Origin: Pseudomonas persica
GTDB taxonomy: Bacteria; Pseudomonadota; Gammaproteobacteria; Pseudomonadales; Pseudomonadaceae
Direction of reading: 5' to 3'
DNA length: 64,000 nt
NCBI RefSeq assembly: GCF_900291015.1
Contig: NZ_OLKL01000014.1
Coordinates: 133,834 to 197,833, forward strand
Part shown: piece after piece, positions 28,262 through 37,678 of the stretch
How the letters are laid out: every line of letters starts with the position of its first letter
How positions within the stretch are numbered: the first letter of the stretch is position 1
Position numbers and translations under genes: made by a program
Notes under the pieces: generated by a model
The model's input: the letters and a program-made list of their open reading frames with translations, nothing else
Told to the model about the DNA's origin: nothing
Databases searched by the model: none

Positions 28262-28858
28262 TCAGGCCTTGAAGATCTTGCCTTCGAACTGTTCGGCAAC
28301 GAAGGCCCAGTTGACCAGGTTCCAGAACGCCTCGACGTACTTCGGACGCAGGTTGCGGTAGTCGATGTAGTAAGCGTGTTCCCAGACGTCGCAGGTCAGC
28401 AGCGGGGTGTCGCCGCTGGTCAGCGGGCAGCCGGCGCCGATGGTGCTGGCCAGGGCCAGGGAACCGTCAGCCTTCTTCACCAGCCAGCCCCAGCCGGAGC
28501 CGAAGGTGCCAACCGAAGTCTTGGTGAACTCTTCCTTGAACTTGTCGAAGGAACCAAAGGCGGCATTGATGGCGTCAGCCAGGGCACCGGTCGGTTGGCC
28601 ACCGGCGTTTGGTGCCAGGCAGTTCCAGTAGAAGGTGTGGTTCCAGACTTGAGCGGCGTTGTTGAAGATGCCGCCCGAAGAGCTCTTGACGATCTCTTCC
28701 AGGGTCTTGCCTTCGAATTCGGTGCCTGGGACCAGGTTGTTCAGGTTCACGACATAGGTGTTGTGGTGCTTGTCGTGGTGATACTCCAGGGTTTCCTTGG
28801 AGATGTGCGGCTGCAGGGCATCGTGGGCGTACGGCAGCGGCGGCAATTCAAAAGCCAT
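28262..28858 (-). CDS. sodB: Iron superoxide dismutase
   Basis: A 198-aa cytoplasmic Fe-SOD starting [18 protein letters not shown]. Metal ligands are visible: H27 (LEYHHDKHH), the VWNHTFYW histidine near 74, and [11 protein letters not shown] near 157-161. The AAQVWNH and GSGWGW segments favour the iron form. It dismutates superoxide. Its neighbour on the far side is the accessory cassette, whereas in genomes I recall the neighbour is bifA. Confidence 0.97.
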   Translation of the reverse strand: MAFELPPLPYAHDALQPHISKETLEYHHDKHHNTYVVNLNNLVPGTEFEGKTLEEIVKSSSGGIFNNAAQVWNHTFYWNCLAPNAGGQPTGALADAINAAFGSFDKFKEEFTKTSVGTFGSGWGWLVKKADGSLALASTIGAGCPLTSGDTPLLTCDVWEHAYYIDYRNLRPKYVEAFWNLVNWAFVAEQFEGKIFKA

Positions 28859-29066
28859 GGTGGATCTCCTGATTCAGGTCTGTTTGCGGTTTGCGCAAGG
28901 CCGATCACGGGCGGCCCGATGAGCGTCGGCGAGGTTGTACTCTTTGCGACGCAAGGGCTGGATCATAGCACCGGGCCCGGCGCATAACCACGCAACAAAG
29001 ATAGGGAATAGAGGTTCCGGAGCGGTTGGGCAGTGCCGACCGGTGGTCTCTGGTTTTGCCTGCCAG

Positions 29067-29154
29067 GGCCTCATCGCCGGCAAGCCCCACAGGGATACAC
29101 CAGGCCTGGGGTCGGTGATATCCCTGTGGGGGCTGGCTTGCCGGCGATAGGGCC
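29067..29154. repeat. REP pair, GGCTTGCCGGCGAT type
   Basis: Inverted arms containing ATCGCCGGCAAG and GGCTTGCCGGCGATAGGGCC. They fill most of the 303-bp space between sodB and argO, in which I see no other feature. Confidence 0.8.
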
Positions 29155-29161
29155 GTTCAGG

Positions 29162-29761
29162 TCAGTTGAAGATCAACTGCGCCGCCACCGCGAACATCAT
29201 CACCGCCACCATCAGGTCGAGCATGCGCCAGGTCGCCGGCCGGGCCAGCCACGGTGCCAGCCAGGCCGCGCCGAGCGCCAGGGTCGAGAACCACAGCAGC
29301 GAGGCACTGGCGGCGCCGGCCACGTAGGCACCAGGCGCAGTCTGCTGGGCGCCCAGCGAGCCGATCAGCAACACTGTGTCGAGGTACACGTGCGGGTTCA
29401 GCAGGGTCACTGCCAGGGCACTGAGCAGCACGGCACGGCGCGAGCGCATGCCTTGGCCTTGCTGGTGCTGCAGGCTCTGCCTGGCGCAGGCGCTGCGCAA
29501 AGCCTTGGCGCCGTACCAGAGCAGGAACACCGCGCCGCCCCAGCGAGCCACCGCCAGCAAGGTCGGGTTGTGCGCCAGCACTGTTGCCAGGCCGAACACC
29601 CCGGCTGCCACCAGGATGGCGTCACAAATGATGCACAGTGCCGCCACTGGCAGGTGATGCTCGCGGCGCAAGCTCTGGGCGAGGACGAAGGCGTTCTGTG
29701 CACCGATGGCCATGATCAGGCCGAAGGCCACGAGCATGCCGTTGAGATAGCTTTGCCACAT
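29162..29761 (-). CDS. argO: LysE/ArgO-type amino-acid exporter
   Basis: A 199-aa integral membrane protein with about six helices and the LysE-family N-terminus GLIMAIGAQNAFVLAQSLRR. It exports basic amino acids such as arginine or lysine. ATG 29761 follows GGAGAG; a longer upstream frame overlaps the divergent regulator's promoter. The LysR gene next to it is ArgP-like, the usual activator of argO, which supports the name. Confidence 0.85.
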   Translation of the reverse strand: MWQSYLNGMLVAFGLIMAIGAQNAFVLAQSLRREHHLPVAALCIICDAILVAAGVFGLATVLAHNPTLLAVARWGGAVFLLWYGAKALRSACARQSLQHQQGQGMRSRRAVLLSALAVTLLNPHVYLDTVLLIGSLGAQQTAPGAYVAGAASASLLWFSTLALGAAWLAPWLARPATWRMLDLMVAVMMFAVAAQLIFN

Positions 29762-29865
29762 GGCGTGCTCTCCAGAAATGAATTGCCGTAAAAGATGCTG
29801 GCCATTGTGATGAATCACGCTGTATAAGAAAAACAAATAGAGCTGATCCGTCATTAGGAAAATCG

Positions 29866-30756
29866 ATGTTCGACTACAAACTGCTGGCCGCCCTCGCCGC
29901 GGTGATCGAACAGGGTGGTTTCGAACGTGCGGCGCAGGTGCTGGGCTTGTCGCAGTCGGCCATCTCCCAGCGCATCAAGCTGCTCGAGGCGCGGGTCGGC
30001 CAGCCGGTGCTGGTGCGTGCCACACCGCCCAGCCCGACCGAAGTCGGCCGCCAGTTGCTCAATCATGTGCAGCAGGTGCGCCTGCTCGAACGCGACCTGC
30101 AGCGCCAGGTGCCGGCGCTGGACGAGGAGGGCATGCCGGAGCGCCTGCGCATCGCCCTCAACGCCGACAGCCTGGCCACTTGGTGGGCCAGAGCGGTGGG
30201 CAACTTCTGCGCACAGCAGAACGTGCTGACCGACCTGGTGGTGGAAGACCAGGAAGTGGGCCTGAAACGCATGCGTGCGGGCGAAGTGGCGGCCTGCCTG
30301 TGTGGCAGCGAGCGGCCGGTGGCCGGGGCGCGCAGCCTGCCACTGGGCGCCATGCGCTACCGGGCGCTGGCCAGCCCCGGGTTCATGGCGCGGCATTTTC
30401 CCCAGGGCTTCGCCGCCAGCCGCCTGGCCCGTACCCCGGCGATCGTGTACGGTCCGGACGACTTCCTGCAGCACCGCTACCTGGCATCGCTGGGCATCGA
30501 GGACGGCTTCCTGCACCACTTGTGCCCGTCGTCCGAAGGCTTCCTGCGCATGACCGAAGCCGGTCTGGGCTGGGGCCTGGTGCCCGAACTGCAGGCTCGC
30601 GAGCAACTGGCCAGCGGCCAGTTGGTGGAAATCTGCAGCGATACCCCCATCGATGTGCCGCTGTACTGGCATCATTGGCGCAATGGCGGGCAGCTGCTCG
30701 CGCAACTGACCGACCACCTGCGGCACACCGCACAGCAATGGCTGGTGCCCTTGTAG
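29866..30756 (+). CDS. argP: ArgP-like LysR-family regulator
   Basis: A 296-aa LysR-type regulator: N-terminal winged helix (FERAAQVLGLSQSAISQRIKLLE, about 19-41), then a periplasmic-binding-like effector domain. It is divergent from the exporter across about 105 bp, the classic argP-argO arrangement, so it likely activates argO in response to arginine or lysine. Confidence 0.85.
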   Translation: MFDYKLLAALAAVIEQGGFERAAQVLGLSQSAISQRIKLLEARVGQPVLVRATPPSPTEVGRQLLNHVQQVRLLERDLQRQVPALDEEGMPERLRIALNADSLATWWARAVGNFCAQQNVLTDLVVEDQEVGLKRMRAGEVAACLCGSERPVAGARSLPLGAMRYRALASPGFMARHFPQGFAASRLARTPAIVYGPDDFLQHRYLASLGIEDGFLHHLCPSSEGFLRMTEAGLGWGLVPELQAREQLASGQLVEICSDTPIDVPLYWHHWRNGGQLLAQLTDHLRHTAQQWLVPL

Positions 30757-30805
30757 CCACGGCTGGCGTCAGTTGCATCTGAAATCTGGCAAGACGGAGT
30801 CTTAC

Positions 30806-31801
30806 ATGCGAATTCTGGTCACCGGCGCGAGTGGCTTCATTGGCGGGCGCTTTGCGCGCTTTGCCCTGGAGCAGGGCCTGGACGTGCGGGTCAGCGGCCG
30901 TCGAGCCGAAGGGGTCGAGCACCTGGTCAAGCGCGGCGCCCAGTTCATCCCTGGCGACCTGGGGGATGCCGAGCTGGCCCGCCGCCTGTGCCAGGGCATC
31001 GAGGCGGTGGTGCACTGCGCTGGCGCGGTGGGCAACTGGGGGCGCTATCAGGACTTCTACCAAGGCAACGTGGTGGTCACCGAAAACGTCGTCGAGGGCT
31101 GTTTGAAGGAGCACGTACGACGCCTGGTGCACCTGTCGTCGCCGTCGATCTACTTCAATGGCTGCTCGCGCCTGGACATCCGTGAAGAGCAGGTGCCGCG
31201 CCGCTTCCACGACCACTACGGGCAGACCAAGTACATGGCCGAGCAGAAAGTGTTCGGTGCCCAGGAGTTCGGCCTCGAGGTGCTGGCGCTGCGCCCGCGC
31301 TTCGTCACCGGCGCCGGCGATGCCAGTATCTTCCCGCGGTTGATGCAGATGCAGCGCAAAGGTCGCGTGGCGATCATCGGCAACGGCCTGAACAAAGTCG
31401 ATTTCACCAGTATGCACAACCTCAACGAAGCGCTGCTCAGCGCCCTGTTCGCCGACGACCGGGCGCTGGGCCAGGCCTACAACATCAGCAACGGCCAGCC
31501 GCTGCCGCTGTGGGACGTGGTCAACTACGTAATGCGTCAGATGCAGCTGCCGCAAGTTACCCGTTACCGTTCCTACGGTCTGGCCTACAGCCTGGCCGCG
31601 CTGAACGAGGCGGCCTGCATGTTGTGGCCGGGGCGACCGCAACCGACCCTGTCGCGCCTCGGGATGCAGGTGATGAGCCGCGATTTCACCCTGGATATCA
31701 GCCGCGCCCGGCAGTACCTGGACTACCAGCCCAAGGTCAGCCTGTGGACGGCGCTGGATGAATTCTGTGCCTGGTGGAAGCATCTGCCGCCGGGGCAGTG
31801 A
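30806..31801 (+). CDS. NAD-dependent epimerase/dehydratase (extended SDR)
   Basis: A 331-aa protein with the nucleotide-binding GASGFIGG near residue 7 and the catalytic YGQTKYMAEQK (YxxxK) near 145-155, as in extended short-chain dehydrogenases (3-beta-HSD/sugar epimerase group). The start follows ACGGAGT; a start 11 codons upstream is less likely. Substrate unknown. Confidence 0.8.
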   Translation: MRILVTGASGFIGGRFARFALEQGLDVRVSGRRAEGVEHLVKRGAQFIPGDLGDAELARRLCQGIEAVVHCAGAVGNWGRYQDFYQGNVVVTENVVEGCLKEHVRRLVHLSSPSIYFNGCSRLDIREEQVPRRFHDHYGQTKYMAEQKVFGAQEFGLEVLALRPRFVTGAGDASIFPRLMQMQRKGRVAIIGNGLNKVDFTSMHNLNEALLSALFADDRALGQAYNISNGQPLPLWDVVNYVMRQMQLPQVTRYRSYGLAYSLAALNEAACMLWPGRPQPTLSRLGMQVMSRDFTLDISRARQYLDYQPKVSLWTALDEFCAWWKHLPPGQ

Positions 31802-31888
31802 AACCGTCGGGCCGACAATGGACATCAACGCACCGCGCTGGCGGTTTATACTCGTGCCTCTTTGCGACTACCGCGGTTGAATGTATCC

Positions 31889-32758
31889 ATGCGTAACCAT
31901 GCTCACGATGACTACGATGACGTGCCTACCCTGCGGGCCGGCACCCCTGACGATGACGAACTGATGCCGGCGCATGTGGTGCGCAGCCGCCAGAAAGCCG
32001 CTCGCGGTGCCAGCACGGCGCCGCTGTGGGCATTGCTCGGGGCCTCGTTCATCGCCTTGGCGGGCCTTGGCTGGTGGAGCTTCCAGCAGATCTCGCTGAT
32101 GGAGCAGCAACTGGTGGCGACTCAGGAAAGCTTTGCCCGCATCAGCGAAGAGGCGGCCGGGCGCCTGCAGGCGATCAGTGGTAAGGTGGCAGCCAGCGAG
32201 TCCGGCGCCACTACCAACAGCGAGGCGCTGAAGCTGCAGCTACGCCAGTTGCAGAAGGGTGTGGCCGGGCAGACCGGCGACCTGGGCAAGCGCCTGGAGC
32301 AGGTGCTGGCCGATACCCGTGAACAGCAGAAGGCCGTGACCGAGCTGCAAAGCCAGTTGCAGGCGCAGTTGAAGCTGGTGAATGGCGAGCTGGCTGCGTT
32401 GCGCTCGGGCCAGGTCGATGGTGGCAAGCTGGATACCCAGTTCAAGGGCCTGAACGAACAGGTTGCTGCGCTGAAGGCCACGCAGGTGGATGGCGCCAAG
32501 CTGGAAGGGCAGCTCAAGAGCCTGGGCAGCGAGGTGGCGGCGCTGAAGAAGCAGGGTAACCCGAGCGCGGCCATCCAGGACCTGGAGCAGGACATCCTGG
32601 TGCTCAAGAGCCAGATCGACAACCGCCCGGCTGCTTCGTCGGCGGGTGGTGCTTCGGTGCAGGAATTCGACGCCTTCCGGGCGCAGACGACCCGCAACCT
32701 GAATACCTTGCAGAGCCAGATCCAGAACCTGCAGCAGCAGATCAACGCCCGGCCCTGA
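31889..32758 (+). CDS. Membrane-anchored coiled-coil protein
   Basis: A 289-aa protein: an acidic N-terminal segment of about 50 residues, one transmembrane helix (about 46-66, LWALLGASFIALAGLGWWSF), then a long Gln/Leu/Lys-rich coiled coil with repeated LKxQVDGxKL units (about 160-220). I recognise no enzymatic motif, so older 'ATPase' names for such proteins are unsupported by the sequence. ATG 31889 is chosen over an upstream alternative. A single REP hairpin follows. Confidence 0.7.
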   Translation: MRNHAHDDYDDVPTLRAGTPDDDELMPAHVVRSRQKAARGASTAPLWALLGASFIALAGLGWWSFQQISLMEQQLVATQESFARISEEAAGRLQAISGKVAASESGATTNSEALKLQLRQLQKGVAGQTGDLGKRLEQVLADTREQQKAVTELQSQLQAQLKLVNGELAALRSGQVDGGKLDTQFKGLNEQVAALKATQVDGAKLEGQLKSLGSEVAALKKQGNPSAAIQDLEQDILVLKSQIDNRPAASSAGGASVQEFDAFRAQTTRNLNTLQSQIQNLQQQINARP

Positions 32759-32774
32759 GATCACCTGAGCCTTC

Positions 32775-32794
32775 TTCGCGGGCTTGCCCGCGAA
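32775..32794. repeat. Single REP hairpin between convergent genes
   Basis: TTCGCGGGCTTGCCCGCGAA is a perfect stem with a two-base tip. It lies in the 46-bp gap between the coiled-coil gene and xenB and may stop both transcripts. Confidence 0.7.
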
Positions 32795-32804
32795 TGGCCC
32801 TCAA

Positions 32805-33854
32805 TCACAACCGCGGATAGTCGATATACCCCACCGGCCCCTTGCCATAGAAAGTCTCCGGTCGTGCCTCGTTCAACGGCGCATCCGCCGCCAGCCGCGC
32901 CGGCAGGTCGGGGTTGGCGATGAACGGCACGCCAAACGCTACGGCGTCGGCCTTGCCACTGGCCAGGGCCGCATTGGCACTGGCCTTGTCAAACCGCTCA
33001 TTGACAATGTACGGGCCACCAAATGCTTCTTTGATCAGGGGGCCGATGCTGTCATCGGCTTGCTTTTCCCGCGAGCAGATGAAGGCAATGCCCCGCTTGC
33101 CCAGTTCTCGGGCCACGTAGGTAAAGGTTTCGGCACGGTCGGCATCGCCCATGTCATGGGCATCGGCACGCGGCGCCAGATGCACGCCCACGCGGTTCGC
33201 GCCCCATACCGCGATGGCCGCATCGGTCACCTCAAGCAGCAGGCGCGCACGGTTTTCCAGCGAGCCGCCGTAGCGGTCGGTACGCTGGTTGGTGCTGCTC
33301 TGCAGGAACTGGTCGAGCAGGTAACCGTTGGCAGCGTGGATCTCCACGCCATCGAAACCGGCCGCCTTGGCATTCTCGGCACCGCTGCGGTAGGCCTCGA
33401 CGATGTCGATGATTTCTTCGGTTTCCAGCGCGCGCGGGGTGGGGTAGTCACTGAGCGGGCGCACCAGGCTTACATGGCCCTTGGGCTGGATCGCGCTGGG
33501 GGCCACCGGCAGTTCACCGTTCAGGTAGCTGGGGTGGGAGATGCGGCCAACGTGCCACAGTTGCAGGAAGATGCGCCCGCCGGCGGCATGCACGGCCTTG
33601 GTCACATTGTTCCAGCCACGTACCTGCTCGTCGTTCCAGATACCGGGGGTATCCGGATAGCCGACGCCCATGGCGCTGACCGAGGTTGCCTCGCTGAGAA
33701 TCAGCCCGGCGCTGGCGCGTTGCACGTAATACTCGGCCATCAGCGCGTTGGGCACGCGGCCTTCGTCGGCCCGGCAGCGGGTGAGCGGGGCCATGATGAT
33801 GCGGTTGGGCAGTTGCAGGTCGCCCAGGGTGATTGGATCGAAAAGCGTGGTCAT
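32805..33854 (-). CDS. xenB: Old-yellow-enzyme family ene-reductase XenB
   Basis: A 349-aa FMN-dependent TIM barrel starting MTTLFDPITLGDLQLPNRI. Conserved segments include APLTRCRAD, GFDGVEIHAANGYLLDQFLQ and DRYGGSLENR. XenB reduces nitro-esters, nitroaromatics and enones using NADPH. Identity was called from close resemblance to remembered XenB sequences of the same length. An ArsR regulator gene lies 17 bp upstream on the same strand, so the pair likely forms one operon. Confidence 0.88.
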   Translation of the reverse strand: MTTLFDPITLGDLQLPNRIIMAPLTRCRADEGRVPNALMAEYYVQRASAGLILSEATSVSAMGVGYPDTPGIWNDEQVRGWNNVTKAVHAAGGRIFLQLWHVGRISHPSYLNGELPVAPSAIQPKGHVSLVRPLSDYPTPRALETEEIIDIVEAYRSGAENAKAAGFDGVEIHAANGYLLDQFLQSSTNQRTDRYGGSLENRARLLLEVTDAAIAVWGANRVGVHLAPRADAHDMGDADRAETFTYVARELGKRGIAFICSREKQADDSIGPLIKEAFGGPYIVNERFDKASANAALASGKADAVAFGVPFIANPDLPARLAADAPLNEARPETFYGKGPVGYIDYPRL

Positions 33855-33871
33855 GACGGTTACCTGCCTGT

Positions 33872-34174
33872 TCAGAGTGCTTGGCGCAGTTGTTCGAGAA
33901 ACGCCTGGATGGTGGCTTCGTTGCGTTTGAAGAAGTGCCATTGGCCGATCTTCTGGCTGCTGATAAGTCCGGCGCGCTGCAGGGTGGCCAGGTGGGCGGA
34001 GACGGTTGACTGCGACAGGCCGCAGCGTTGGTCGATCTGCCCGGCACACACACCGTTCTCGGTGCTGTGGTACTGGTCGGGAAATTGCGTTGCCGGGTCC
34101 TTCAGCCAGCTGAGGATTTCTCGCCTGACCGGGTGGGCCAGCGCTTTGATGATTTCGTCGAGATCGAGAGGCAT
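33872..34174 (-). CDS. ArsR-family regulator of xenB
   Basis: A 100-aa winged-helix protein with recognition helix region CGLSQSTVSAHLATLQRAGL. Two cysteines (VCAGQIDQRCG) could be thiol sensors, though no full metal site of ArsR is apparent. It lies just upstream of xenB on the same strand, and its upstream region holds four GATATA-type half-sites, suggesting autoregulation. The ATG lacks a strong ribosome site. Confidence 0.82.
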   Translation of the reverse strand: MPLDLDEIIKALAHPVRREILSWLKDPATQFPDQYHSTENGVCAGQIDQRCGLSQSTVSAHLATLQRAGLISSQKIGQWHFFKRNEATIQAFLEQLRQAL

Positions 34175-34195
34175 GGGTTGAGGCTCGTTGTAGCG

Positions 34196-34299
34196 GTATA
34201 TCGCGATGGGGCGAAATATAAATCGTGGTTTCTCGATATACAAATATGAAGAGGTTCTGAGCTGAGTGCCAATCGTTATATCGCGTTATGACGATATAC
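34196..34299. promoter_or_regulatory. Cluster of four CGATATAC half-sites (ArsR operator)
   Basis: GTATATCG (34196-34203) faces CGATATAC (34234-34241), and TTATATCG (34276-34283) faces CGATATAC (34292-34299). The right pair forms a compact dyad with an 8-bp centre. All sit between the ArsR start and the divergent acpH start, so one regulator could control both. Confidence 0.6.
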
Positions 34300-34324
34300 G
34301 GGTCGGTAGTGTTAGACTGCGCTC

Positions 34325-34909
34325 ATGAACTACCTCGCACACCTGCACTTGGGCGGCCCAGCGCCGCAACAGCTGCTTGGCAGCCTGTATGGTGACTTCG
34401 TCAAAGGCTCGCTGGAAGGGCGCTTCCCGCCTGCGCTGGAGGCGGCCATCCGTCTGCACCGGCATATCGACAGCTATACCGACCAGCACCCGTTGGTGCT
34501 GGCGGCACTGGCGCGCTTCCCACGGCAACGGCGGCGTTTTGCCGGCATCGTTCTGGATGTGTTTTTCGACCATTGCCTGGCGCGGCATTGGCGGGATTAT
34601 GCCGAGCAACCGCTGCAGCAGTTCACCGGGGAGTTTTATCGGGTGTTGCTCGCGGAGCCCGAGTTGCCGGGGCGGCTGGCGCGGATTGCGCCGTTCATGG
34701 CGGCGGATGACTGGTTGGGGGCCTATGGCGATTTTGCCACGCTGGAACAGGTGTTCAACGGCATTGCCCGGCGCTTGTCGCGGCCGGAGGGGATGGTTGG
34801 GGTGATGGGTGAGCTTGAGCGGCTGTATGAGCCTTTGCTGGCGGACTTCAGGGCGTTTTATCCGCAGTTGCAGGTGTTTGCAGCGGCTGGCCGGTTGTCT
34901 GACAGTTAG
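34325..34909 (+). CDS. acpH: Acyl-carrier-protein phosphodiesterase
   Basis: A 194-aa member of the AcpH family. It starts MNYLAHLHLGG and carries the HD-type residues HRHIDSYTD (about 45-53) and VLDVFFDHCLARHW. It hydrolyses the phosphopantetheine group from holo-ACP. It is transcribed away from the xenB-arsR pair. Confidence 0.85.
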   Translation: MNYLAHLHLGGPAPQQLLGSLYGDFVKGSLEGRFPPALEAAIRLHRHIDSYTDQHPLVLAALARFPRQRRRFAGIVLDVFFDHCLARHWRDYAEQPLQQFTGEFYRVLLAEPELPGRLARIAPFMAADDWLGAYGDFATLEQVFNGIARRLSRPEGMVGVMGELERLYEPLLADFRAFYPQLQVFAAAGRLSDS

Positions 34910-34920
34910 TCCTGCGCCAG

Positions 34921-35000
34921 CTTCTTCGCGGGTGAACCCGCTCCCACAGGTACAGCGCCATCTTCCCCTGTGGGAGCGGGTTTACCCGCGAAGAGGCCGG
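34921..35000. repeat. REP pair, GCGGGTTTACCCGC type
   Basis: Inverted arms TTCGCGGGTGAACCCGCTCC and its near-inverse, between convergent acpH and olsA. Confidence 0.85.
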
Positions 35001-35018
35001 TACTGGCAGTGCAATAGT

Positions 35019-35807
35019 TCAGGCTGCCCGCGCCTGCCGCCGTGACGCCAGCTCAACCTCTTCAACCCCGAACAACGCCAGGTGAATCGCCTGCTGCGCC
35101 TGCAATGCCAGCACCGCTCGCTCCTTGCCCACAGTGCCGATCGGCTGCAGCAGGTTAATGCAAACCTCGCCTCGCGGCTGGGCAAACAGGCGCATCAGGT
35201 GCGACACCAGGTCATCATCACCGATGAACGGCGCAATCGGGTCGATCTGCCCATCGCGCAGGTACTGGATGGCAACCGGTTGCACCGCCACGCCACGGTC
35301 GATGGCGCCCGCCAGCAGGCGGCCATGGAAGGTGCGCAGGGTGCGGCCGCTGGTGGTTGTGCCTTCCGGGAAGATCAGCAACGGTCGGGAACGGCCCAGT
35401 TGCCCGGCGATCTGTTCACGCAGGCGCTGGCTGTCGCCCCCGCCACGGCGGATGAACAGGGTGCCGGCCTTTTCCGCCAGCCAGCCGGCCACCGGCCAGT
35501 GGCGCACCTCGGCCTTGGACAGGAACGACAGCGGCAGCAGCATGCCGAGTAGGGGGATATCGGTCCAGGACACATGGTTGCTGACCCACAGCATCGGCCG
35601 TTGCGGCAGCTCGCCGACTACCCGCACATCGAAGGGCAGGGCCGCGACCAGGCGCTTCATGAACAGGCAGGTCCAGCGTTGGCGGCGCTCGATGGACGCC
35701 TTGAACCCCAGGCGTTCGCCCAGGGCGATCACGCTGGCCATCAACGTGCCCAGCAGCAGTACCAGCAGCAGTCGAGACAGGCGGGCCAGTACCCGCAACT
35801 TCGGCAT
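35019..35807 (-). CDS. olsA: OlsA lyso-ornithine lipid O-acyltransferase
   Basis: A 262-aa PlsC-family acyltransferase: N-terminal membrane segment (about 10-32), the HX4D motif NHVSWTD, RRGGG and the EGTTTSGRTL block. With olsB it makes ornithine lipid, adding the second acyl chain. The olsB stop and this start share one base (TGATG), so translation is coupled. Confidence 0.9.
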   Translation of the reverse strand: MPKLRVLARLSRLLLVLLLGTLMASVIALGERLGFKASIERRQRWTCLFMKRLVAALPFDVRVVGELPQRPMLWVSNHVSWTDIPLLGMLLPLSFLSKAEVRHWPVAGWLAEKAGTLFIRRGGGDSQRLREQIAGQLGRSRPLLIFPEGTTTSGRTLRTFHGRLLAGAIDRGVAVQPVAIQYLRDGQIDPIAPFIGDDDLVSHLMRLFAQPRGEVCINLLQPIGTVGKERAVLALQAQQAIHLALFGVEEVELASRRQARAA

Positions 35808-36562
35808 CAGACCGCTGCCTTGAAGTGGCGGGCATAGCGCGGGCACAGCTCGTCGCGCTTGAGCAGGATGAACACGTCGGCCACCTGGAAGTCTTCGTCC
35901 CAGCACGGCTCGCCGCAGATCTTCGCGCCCAGGCGCATGTACGCCTTGAGCAGCGGTGGCATTTCGGCGATGACGTTGTTTGGCAGGGCCAGTTTGGGCA
36001 GCGGGTTCTTCGGTTCGGCACGCAGGTGCTCGGTGCACAGGTAGCGGTCACGCAGGCGCTGCATCACCGCGTGGGCCTGCACCCCGCCATCCTGCATGGG
36101 GATACTGGCGCAGCCCATCAGGTAGCTGTAGCGGCCTTCGTTGAGCACTTCGGCCAGTTCGCCCCAAAGTACGGCAATGGTGCCGCCGTTGCGGTAGTCG
36201 GGGGCTACGCAGGTGCGGCCCAGCTCGAGGATCGGGCCCTGCAATTGCAACAGGCCATGCAGGCTGAATTCTTCTTCGCTATAGAAGCGGCCCAGGCTGC
36301 TGGCGGCCTGATGGTCGAGCAGGCGGGTGGTGGCAACCAGTTCACCGGTGCTCAGGTCGCGTACGCCAATATGGCGGCAGTGCACGTCATAGGCGTCCAT
36401 GTCCAGGCCTTGTTCGGCACCTTTGAGCCTGGCCTTGAATTCGGCGCTGAACACTTTGTAGCGCAGGGCCTGGGCTTCTTGCAGGGCCGCGGCGCCAACC
36501 AGGCGTTCGGCTTGCAGACGGCGTTCGGTGCTGTTGTCGCCAGCGTGAGCGATCCGAGTCAT
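35807..36562 (-). CDS. olsB: OlsB L-ornithine N-acyltransferase
   Basis: A 251-aa GNAT-fold protein of the OlsB/hemolysin family, carrying [25 protein letters not shown] and [15 protein letters not shown]. It transfers a 3-hydroxyacyl chain from ACP to ornithine, the first step of ornithine-lipid synthesis, often induced at low phosphate. ATG 36562 follows GGAGACTCGTA. I did not find a clear Pho box upstream. Confidence 0.92.
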   Translation of the reverse strand: MTRIAHAGDNSTERRLQAERLVGAAALQEAQALRYKVFSAEFKARLKGAEQGLDMDAYDVHCRHIGVRDLSTGELVATTRLLDHQAASSLGRFYSEEEFSLHGLLQLQGPILELGRTCVAPDYRNGGTIAVLWGELAEVLNEGRYSYLMGCASIPMQDGGVQAHAVMQRLRDRYLCTEHLRAEPKNPLPKLALPNNVIAEMPPLLKAYMRLGAKICGEPCWDEDFQVADVFILLKRDELCPRYARHFKAAV

Positions 36563-36722
36563 TACGAGTCTCCATAAGCCAGCCATGAAGGGTTGCGGCC
36601 GGTCGGCTTTGTTGTGCAAAGTCAGCCTAGGTAGACCGGGTGTCACCCCTGTGAATCTTTGGTGATGCTTGCGTGACACCCCTTGAGTCTTAACTGAAAT
36701 CCCCTCAGCAAGGAGCCGACCG

Positions 36723-37610
36723 ATGGCCTGGCTGCAACGACTCAACGACCCGCTTCGCCAAGCGCTGACGGGCACCCTGGGCGAAACCTATGCCGTGCTG
36801 CTCGAGCGCCTGGGCCCGGTTGCCCCGTTTGAGCTGGCGGTGCTCGGTGGGCGCGCGATGGCCACCCCGGGCCTGGCTTTTCTGGTCGGCTACCAGGCCG
36901 CCTTGCGCGTGCTGTGGCCCAGTGCTCCACCCAGCCTTGGTGCCCTGTGTGCCACCGAACGGCGCAGCGTGCGACCGGCTGACATGCGCACGCGCCTGGA
37001 CGGCTTGCGGCTGAGCGGCAGCAAGGACTTCGTCACTGCGGGCCTGGAGGCGGAGTGGCTGCTGGTGGCCGCGCGCAGCGAGGCGGCGGGGGCGGCGCCG
37101 CAGTTGAACCTGGCGGTGGTCTACCCCGGGGAGCCAGGGGTGACGCTGGAAGCGCTGCCTACCCTGCCGCTGATGCCGGAGGTGGGCCATGGGCGACTGG
37201 TGCTGGAGCAGGCTGCATGCGAGTTGCTGGCTGGTGATGGTTGGGATGCCTATGTGAAGCCGTTCCGTTCGCTGGAGGACCTGTATGTGCTTACGGCGTT
37301 GACGGCCTGGTTGTATGGCGTGGGGCAGGCGTGCGCCTGGCCGCAGGCCCTGCGCCTGCAGTTGCTTGGGCTGCTGGCCGGGTGTGCCGAGGGTAGCCGG
37401 CAGTGTGCCGATAGCGTTGGCTGCCACTTGTTGCTGGGGGGATTGTTTGCACAGTTCCAGGCGCTGCGGGGGGAGATCGACGCCGCGTTGGCGGCGGGGC
37501 CGGCGCATTGGGCGCAGATCTGGCAGCGTGACCAGGGGGTGATGGCGCTGGCGGCAGCGGCGCGGGAGAAGCGGCTGAACAAGGCGTGGGCTGCTGCGGG
37601 ATTGTCATGA
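36723..37610 (+). CDS. Acyl-CoA-dehydrogenase-like protein
   Basis: A 295-aa protein, shorter than a typical acyl-CoA dehydrogenase (about 380 aa). It has a middle segment reading [27 protein letters not shown] like the beta-domain of that family, and an Ala-rich helical C-terminus. The catalytic glutamate is not identifiable. It is divergent from olsB; the start follows AAGGAG. Function unknown. Confidence 0.65.
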   Translation: MAWLQRLNDPLRQALTGTLGETYAVLLERLGPVAPFELAVLGGRAMATPGLAFLVGYQAALRVLWPSAPPSLGALCATERRSVRPADMRTRLDGLRLSGSKDFVTAGLEAEWLLVAARSEAAGAAPQLNLAVVYPGEPGVTLEALPTLPLMPEVGHGRLVLEQAACELLAGDGWDAYVKPFRSLEDLYVLTALTAWLYGVGQACAWPQALRLQLLGLLAGCAEGSRQCADSVGCHLLLGGLFAQFQALRGEIDAALAAGPAHWAQIWQRDQGVMALAAAAREKRLNKAWAAAGLS

Positions 37611-37644
37611 GTGGCCGGTAGGCTTGTGTGAACCGATGAATCCC

Positions 37645-37663
37645 GGGGCTGCAAAGCAGCCCC
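37645..37663. repeat. GGGGCTGC/GCAGCCCC hairpin
   Basis: Perfect 8-bp stem with an AAA loop, 15 nt upstream of the following start codon. Same family as those at 1007, 4733 and 52144. It could act as a terminator remnant or a translation modulator. Confidence 0.55.
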
Positions 37664-37678
37664 ATAAAGGCGATCACG

